NCBI RefSeq assembly: GCF_017562075.2
Contig: NC_054081.1
Span: forward strand, 12,464,528-12,528,527
Origin: Anopheles merus
Lineage: Eukaryota > Arthropoda > Insecta > Diptera > Culicidae
Length of the DNA stretch: 64,000 nucleotides
Reading direction: 5' to 3'
Shown here: piece by piece, positions 57,262 to 64,000 of the stretch
Layout of the letters: every line of letters begins with the position of its first letter
How positions within the stretch are numbered: the first letter of the stretch is position 1
Notes under the pieces: model-generated
Database searches by the model: none
Seen by the model: the letters and a program-made list of their open reading frames with translations, nothing else
Told to the model about the DNA's origin: nothing
Made by a program: the position numbers and the translations under genes

Positions 57262-58091
57262 ATATTGTTGAGCCGACGTAGCAGTTGGAGCTGTCGGAGC
57301 CGTCGGAGCCGTCCGAGCCGTCCGGAGTCGTTAGTCGGCAGTTGGAGCAGATGGAGCCGGTTGGATCGTCGGAGCCGACGGAGCCGTCCAGAGCCGGTCG
57401 GAGTCGTCGTAGTTGTAGGAGCCGTCGGAGTCGTTGTAATAGTCGGAAATATTCTCAAGCGCGTCAATTTCCTGATATCAGCGAGAATTTCATTTTCTAA
57501 AATAGCTCACGAGTAAAAAAAGAGTCTTCTTCATTTATTGCTCTGAGTTTTTTTTTTGTATTTTTTTAAACAATAAAGTCAAAAATAATTGTTTGCTAGC
57601 GTATATAGCATATATGTATATATACAGGAAAAAAATGAATCAAACTAGTGATGGGCAAAACGGCTCCGACCGGCTCCAGACAATTTCCACCAACGGCTCG
57701 GGAGTTGGCTCCGCACTAATGGCTCCGGAGCCGGCTCCGCACCCACGGCTCAAAAAAAAAAAAAAATACAAGAAATACAAAAAAACTTCAGAGCAATAAA
57801 TGAAGAAGACCCTTTTTTTTACTCTTGAGCTGTTTTAGAACATGAAATTATCGCTGATATCGGGAATTTAAAGCGCTTCAGAATATTTCCGACTATTACA
57901 ACGACTACGACAGCTCCAACGACTGCGACGGCTCTGACGGCTCCAAAAGTTCCAGCTGCCGACTAACGGCTCCGGACGGCTCCGACGGCTCCGGGCGGAA
58001 TCGACGGATTGAATTATTTGGAATCGGAGCCGGAGTAGTAATGCTCGGAAGCGATTCCGAGCCGTGGGTGCGATTCTGGTGACCCATCACT
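57262..58091. mobile_element. Insertion inside the retroelement: (GGCTCC)-type arrays with inverted arms
   Basis: The left arm (about 57265-57570) and right arm (about 57765-57990) are inverted copies. Both carry a GGAGCCGTCGGAG-like array, GTTGTAATAGTCGGAAATAT, a GATATCAGCGA segment and CTTCATTTATTGCTCTGA. The right part (57647-58091) has AGTGATGGGCAAAA and GACCCATCACT ends like the element at 32035-32838. Confidence 0.75.
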
Positions 58092-58731
58092 ACTGCCGAC
58101 CACAAACTTAATAGTATTGTGGTCACTGGGGTTATCGTCACACACGCGCCAATTATTATCCCCTACCAAGGAAGGGCTGCAAAACGACACGTGCACTATG
58201 GAGTTGTGGCCATTTGCCCCAATCCAGGTGCTCTGACCACCCTGGTTTACAAGAACCAACCCCAAAGCAGCCGCCGCGTCCATCACCACTCCTCCCCTAG
58301 AGACCCTTTCCCCATCCTTTGGCCTCCGCTCCATCCCCATGCACCTGACCAGCCGTTTAAATCACCCCGATCACGGTGTCCCGATTCCGTGGGAGCACAA
58401 ACGCAATTTTGGCCCATTTGCGTTTGTACTCCTCGACGGTCAAATCAGAACCCACGGGTGGTAGGTAAACCGAGCAGAAAACAATGACCCGCATGTCGAC
58501 AATCACGAAATCCTCGCGTTGGTTTTCGTCGTTGCGCTGGAAAGTATATTCCCCAACTGATACCACTGCTACACGACCAGTGGCATCGGTGACCCAATTG
58601 CTGTTGTTACTCGGCACCCAATAGGGGTCCGAGATAATGAAAATATTACAACCCTCGGCACGAGCATTTTGCAAAAGCAAGTCTAATGCCGTTTGATCAT
58701 GATTGAGGTTCTGTTGGCACACTCTAATCAT
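58092..58731 (-). pseudogene. AP-type endonuclease remnant of the retroelement
   Basis: The minus strand gives MIRVCQQNLNHDQTALDLLL, FIISDPYW (normally SEPY), FVIVDMRVIVFCSVYLPP and, after a small frame break near 58345-58357, a segment with NPSDHNTIKF (the SDH box). These are the APE endonuclease blocks of R1-type LINEs. It is cut off by the insertion at 58091. Confidence 0.88.
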
Positions 58732-58787
58732 GACTGGGCTGTGGGGTCACCTTTCCAAAATAGCGGCTGTTGTGACCGGATTGTTGC

Positions 58788-60074
58788 TCACCCCTGGATC
58801 GCGGCTGGAGACAAACTACAAAAGTGGCCACTGCACTGGCCTAGCGAGAGCCCGATTGCATCCGGGCCCTGGCATCCCAAGTATTGCCGCCGGCGTTCCA
58901 AAAGCCGAAACCTGCAGGATCTGCTGAAGCCGACCGTGTACTGCCTCGCAAGGGCCTGATCGGTCACTGCTATCGCTGGGCAGTCGAAAAAGGCGATCAA
59001 CGTACCGTAATGGATATTTATTTGGTCGCTGAAAACGCCCAGTGCGACACTCATCTCCAACGAAATTTCTTCGGAGGCAGTGCCAGGCGGAATGTTGGTG
59101 CAGTTAAGCCGCACCGAGAGTGTCCGTGGTCGGCATTTTGCTTTGCCATCAAGGGCCGCAGACACCTCTCTCCAAAGGGCCATCGTTTCCTGGTGCGACA
59201 TTGGTGCTACTTCCAGGAGTAGATGACCTTTGATGTTTGTGCGAGTTTGTCCTCCTTTTTCACCGTTTCTTTAAAGATTGGCATCATGTCCGCGTGCTTG
59301 AATCCTCCAATTGATTCAAGCTCTATGGCGTTTGACATTCGGCCGGCCCTGGGATTAAAAGTAGGTGCCAGCTTTTGCTTAGGCTGGGAAGCAGAAGGTT
59401 GAGTATTTGCGACGAGGCTGGCTGCTTGCTCAGCTTCACACTGCTTCTTCCTCTTCCGCCTCTCCCAGCCCACTGCGGACTTCCCCTCAACAGTCCGCCA
59501 TTCTTGAGCCCCTTCCCGCCCCTCTGGAGGCCCTGATCCCTGGTCCATCGGACAACTTTCCCCTTCAATGGGCGCCTCTGCCACAACCAAATTAGATTCC
59601 CCCTTCCCACCTTTCCCCTTCTTCTTGCTGTTTCTCCCTCCCTGGTCCACCAATTGCTATCCTACCAAGGAAGGGCTGCAAAACGACACGTGCACTATGG
59701 AGCCCATGTTTGGTTTTTTGCAAGGAGCCCATGGGTATTGAATCTGCCGGATACGCAGTTGCAAAAAAAAAAATCCTGTCGTATATTTAGCCTGCCTTAG
59801 AACCCTCGCCTTAGCTGTCTTCCGCAATCTGCGAGAAGACAGAGACTCTTTCAGCTTTGCCCTCGACCTCCACCGAAGAGGCTCTTCGTGAGACAGGTGC
59901 CATCGACTTGGAGCCAATCAGCTGGGTCGTTGATGCCCGTCTACCAAACCTGGTGGCCGAAGCCTTAGACAGGGACATCGTGCCCAGCAAGCTGCGGCGA
60001 ATGGTGTATCTATTCGTCACTGCCTTCCAGTCACTACTTCTACGAGCTAGAGAGGAACGTGCGTTCATCACCAT
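58788..60074 (-). pseudogene. ORF1 (gag-like) remnants of the retroelement
   Basis: Three broken minus-strand frames: 60074-59811, a Lys/Arg-rich piece 59653-59207, and 59201-58788. The last has TLSVRLNCTNIPPGTASEE and a degraded CCHC region (CRFRLLERRRQYLGCQGPD). The zinc-knuckle cysteines are partly lost. Confidence 0.75.
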
Positions 60075-60087
60075 TTTTACTACAGTC

Positions 60088-60270
60088 TAAACTCATATCA
60101 GCCCTTAAACCGATCATAAATCCATAACGGTCATGGAACTGACATCGAACCCACACCGATCATGAACTCACACCGGTCCTGGCACTGATACCGAACCCAT
60201 ACCGGTCCTGGAATCCGTACTCGTCCTGCAACTGGTGATAAACTCATACTGGTCCTGAAGATACTGGGCG
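60088..60270. repeat. 28-29 bp tandem repeat, right part
   Basis: The same CCGGTCCTGGAACTGATACC-like units as 55490-56016, resuming directly after the retroelement. A single array was split by the insertion. Confidence 0.85.
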
Positions 60271-60764
60271 TAGGTATTTTAGGTCAATTTGTAAATGATA
60301 ATATAGAAGAACGTGTATTGGAATATCATAGGCGAGAAAACTACGAAAAAAAAAAAATAGTCGGCTAGTGGATTGAGGCATCCAAGATAATAATTATAAT
60401 ACTAAATATAAATTGAAGAAAGTACGAACAGTTAAAAACTTAAGCTCGCCCTTGAAACACCAGTGATAAATATCAACTTGGAGAAAAATATCCGCATTTC
60501 AAATCAAGCCCAGTGATATCCTTTGTACAAGTAGAACCATTGATATAAATCATAAACAGCATAACTATCAAAATAGTTCCAGAATGGAACATCTAGTGGA
60601 GAGGCATTGGGAATTTTAGGTGTAAAGACTCTTTTCGGGACGAATCCTGACTTTTCGGTTAAAGCAAGAGGAATATGACTATGCCGAAGTTACCAAAACT
60701 GTTTCCTTATGTATTTTTCCTCTTTGTCTAATCGCATCTAATCACACATTAAAAAAACTATTAA
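60271..60764. other. Intergenic AT-rich spacer
   Basis: Nothing recognisable between the tandem repeat and the large tandem duplication. Confidence 0.5.
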
Positions 60765-63700
60765 AAATAAGGTGCTAGAATTGATCAAATTAAGCTGACA
60801 GTCCTAAACCATAGAAGTGAATATTAAAAGATTGAATAAAGGCTTAACCCCACTCTCTAACACACTCTTAACAAAAATGATCGAAGATAAAAAAAATCAC
60901 ATTTGAACACGCAAGAAAAAAATGCGCCCGCCGGCAGCAGGACACACACATATGGTATTGTATTGTGCATTGTTCGCATGAGGAGAAATTGACCTAGGAC
61001 ACAATACAACCGGAGACAATCACTCGAGACAAATATTTCACATCAGGCAATAATTTGCTCGAGAACTGTACCTACGACACACGAACACGCCAACGATGCC
61101 GATTAGGCAAACCACAGACAATTCTGATATATTCCGGCATGATGGGAGTGAAAAATGAGGATTTGTTCCGTATTTTTCGCAGCCGCCATGTTGACATTTG
61201 CAGATATTGAAGAAAATCGCCACTATTGTATGATACACTTGTTGGTACAAAGACTATATTATTTCTTTCATACACAAAATAAAAGAAACACTCGAAATTT
61301 ATTGAAAAAACTGTAGTTTATTGAAACTAAATTGGCCAAGGACTTGGTTTGGGGAAGAAATGTTCTGAAACATGTTAAAAACATCAATTGTGACGTTTGC
61401 TGGAGCCACACATTTTTTTTTAAATAATTATGCACATGAGTCACAAATGCCGGGATTTTAACTAATGGTCTCTACAGACACAGCACATTTTCAACGGAAT
61501 TCGGTCGTTGTCGGTTCCGCGGTACTTGTACAAGCTGGAACAAACGACGAACCTGTCAAAAGCAGCCAGCCGGATCACACACACACACACACAGATGCAA
61601 CACACATACCGGTACACAACAAATGCCGATATTACGGGATGAATGGCCGTTACAATCATCAAATTACACTTGAATATTCAACATTTCCTGCCATTTGTCA
61701 CGAAATTACGGATTTTTCTCAATTTTCCACACAATTCACACAATTGTTCACTCACGCACACCGCCATAAGGGAACCGAAAATCCATGTAAAAACCCACCC
61801 ACGGTCGGAAAAGTGTGGATTAAAGGTGGTCGGTAGGTAAATCGGTCCCGTCAGAACAAGATTTTGAGTAGAAATCATGCGGAAATGTGTTAAAATACAC
61901 AAAAATACGAAAAAAAATCCAAAAACGCACACACACACACACACACACACGCACACACAGAGTGACATTCGAGTTGGGCCCAAGGCTCGAGCTGCTTGAC
62001 ATTCGTGCTGTTCGAGCAGAGGGGTACAATGGCGGATGAAAAATTACTATTTTATTGTTTTAATTAAATTAAACACAATTAAACGCACGCAATGGGTGTA
62101 GAAAATTATGAAAAACATTTGCAAACACACTTTTCACGTAAAATCTGCCCAATTTGTGTATAAAAACTACAACGAACAAACTGTCACTCCTCGGTACAAC
62201 CAGACACCCGAGTAAATAAAGTTATGCTAGAATTGAGCAAAAATAAGCGGAATGCCCTAAACTATGGAAGTGAAGCTTAAGGCCACTCCCGAACACTTTC
62301 TTCAAATAAATTATTCAATGAACAAAATAAAAAATCACATTTGGTCACGCAAGGAAATATAAGAGCAAATATTACGTAATGGGGCTGTCATCTCATGGCT
62401 TGCAAGTATGTGTGCGTGTACATGATCCGTTAAATAGTGGCGGCTATATTATGATTTAGTAAAATAGCTCAACACTACCAACAAGCCTTTGTGATATTAT
62501 GGATAGCAAACTCTCTTGATAGAAATCTGATTGGTTAAAAACTCAAACTATATTCAGATCATTTTCCTCCAAAACCCACACCTTCCAGGATATTGTAAAA
62601 CAAACACTGGTTCTCCAAATGACCAAACAGCCGAGACGAGACAGTATTGGACAACGCATTGTCTAAGTGCGCCCGCCGGCAACAGGACACACACATATGG
62701 TATTGTTCGCATGAGGAGACACTGACCTAGGACACAATACAACCGGAGACAATCACTCGAGACAAATATTTCACATCAGGCAATTTGCTCGAGAACTGTA
62801 CCTACGACACACGAACACGCCAACGATGCCGATTAGGCAAACCACAGACAATTCTGATATATTCCGGCATGATGGGAGTGAAAAAATGAGGAATTTGTTC
62901 CGTATTTCTCGCAGCCGCCATGTTGACATTTGCAGATATTGATGAAAATCGCCACTATTGTATTATACACTTGTTGGTACAAAGACTATATTATTTCTTT
63001 CATACACTACATCAAAATGAAACACTCGAAATTTATTGAAAAAACTGTAGTTTATTGAAACTAAATTGGCCAAGGACTTGGTTTGGGGAAGAAATGTTCT
63101 GAAACATGTTAAAAACATCAATTGTGACGTTTGCTGGAGCCACACATTTTTGTAATAATTATGCACATGAGTCAGAAATGCCGGGATTTTAACTAATGGT
63201 CTCTACAGACACAGCACATTTTCAACGGAATTCGGTCGTTTGCTGGTTCCGCGGTACTTGTACAAGCTGGAACAAACGACGAACCTGTCAAAAGCAGCCA
63301 GCCGGATCACACACACACAGCTGCAACACACATACCGGTACACAACAAATGCCGATATTACGGGATGAATGGCCGTTGCAATCATCAAATTACACTTGAA
63401 TATTCAACATTTCCTGCCATTTGTCACGAAATTACGGATTTTTCTCAATTTTCCACACAATTCACACAATTGTTCACTCACGCACACCGCCATAAGGGAA
63501 CCGAAAATCCATGTAAAAACCCACCCACGGTCGGAAAAGTGTGGATTAAAGGTGGTCGGTAGGTAAATCGGTCCCGTCAGAACAAGATTTTGAGTAGAAA
63601 TCATGCGGAAATGTGTTAAAATACACAAAAATACGAAAAAAAAAAATCCAAAAACGCACACACACACACACACGCACACACAGAGTGACATTCGAGTTGG

Positions 63701-64000
63701 GCGCACGGCTCGAGCTGCTTGACATTCGTGCTGTTCGAGCAGAGGGGTACAATGGCGGATGAAAAATTACTATTTTATTGTTTTAATTAAATTAAACACA
63801 ATTAAACGCACGCAATGGGTGTAGAAAATTATGAAAAACATTTGCAAACACACTTTTCACGTAATCTAATCTGCCCAATTTGTGTATAAAAACTACAACG
63901 AACAAACTGTCACTCCTCGGTACAACCAGACACCCGAGTAAATAAAGTTATGCTAGAATTGAGAAAAAATAAGTGGACTGCCCTAAACTATGGAAGTGAA
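60765..64000. repeat. Large tandem duplication, period about 1.73-1.75 kb, open at the right edge
   Basis: The word GCGCCCGCCGGCA occurs at 60924 and 62669; CTGTCACTCCTCGGTACAAC occurs at 62180 and 63906. Long near-identical stretches, such as 61000-61360 versus 62740-63100 and 61440-62240 versus 63170-63990, confirm a direct repeat. A third, partial unit end lies at 60773-60920. The first full unit has an extra ~290 bp (62370-62665). Each unit contains (CA)n, GCAGCCGCCATGTTGACATT, a TATAAAA near 62158/63886 and AATAAAG near 62216/63942, so it could derive from a long terminal repeat or promoter-bearing element. No long ORF is present. Confidence 0.88.

Larger units (their letters stand above)
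56017..60087 (-). mobile_element. Dead non-LTR retroelement, R1-clade-like
   Basis: Read on the minus strand, it runs 5' end (about 60087), ORF1 remnants, endonuclease, reverse transcriptase, and a short 3' poly(A) (T run at 56017-56025). It is flanked by TAAACTCATATCAGTCC (56000-56016) and TAAACTCATATCAGCCC (60088-60104), an apparent 17-bp target duplication. Frames are broken repeatedly. The gene order, the N-terminal MIRVCQQNLNHDQ of the endonuclease and a YWW..I..L link between endonuclease and reverse transcriptase point to the R1 clade. An unrelated element (57262-58091) interrupts it. Confidence 0.85.

Overview
The window looks like nuclear DNA of an anopheline mosquito. GC-rich coding exons with GT-AG introns sit in AT-rich DNA full of small inverted-repeat transposons, microsatellites and dead retroelements. 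Three protein genes on the mosquito/fly pattern can be recognised by family, and a fourth is a clear multi-exon gene I cannot name. Species is inferred from composition and family matches; nothing was searched.

Layout. 1-8690: tandem satellite (about 80-bp monomer, higher-order periods near 562 and 483 bp), apparently inside an intron. 8840-17109 (+): last six exons of an MBD5/MBD6-type gene (fly six-banded, sba), from the second half of the MBD domain to a C-terminal PWWP domain. 17110-22500: 3' flank, a foldback element and a 150-bp minisatellite. 22539-23481 (-): small two-exon gene for a short LIN-9/always-early-like protein. 23500-24900: several MITEs. 26864-42344 (+): complete phosphorylase kinase alpha regulatory subunit (1243 aa by my splice model) ending in a CaaX box, with two equal-length, homologous, apparently mutually exclusive versions of exon 4. 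Its introns hold hAT-type elements, a simple-repeat-filled element, and pogo-transposase and reverse-transcriptase fossils. 42900-44900: MITE cluster in the 3' flank. 44951-51305 (-): four-exon gene for a 1003-aa protein of unknown family, convergent with the kinase gene. 52358-55430: MITE cluster. 55490-60270: a 28-29 bp tandem repeat interrupted by a dead R1-clade-like non-LTR retroelement with a poly(A) end and an approximate 17-bp target duplication. 60700-64000: large tandem duplication (period about 1.73-1.75 kb) running off the window.

The genes do not form a pathway: sba-type proteins are chromatin factors linked to the PR-DUB deubiquitinase, LIN-9-type proteins belong to MuvB/tMAC transcription complexes, and the kinase subunit controls glycogen breakdown. 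The observations most worth following are the duplicated exon 4, the short LIN-9 paralogue, the intronic satellite, and the retroelement lodged in a tandem repeat.
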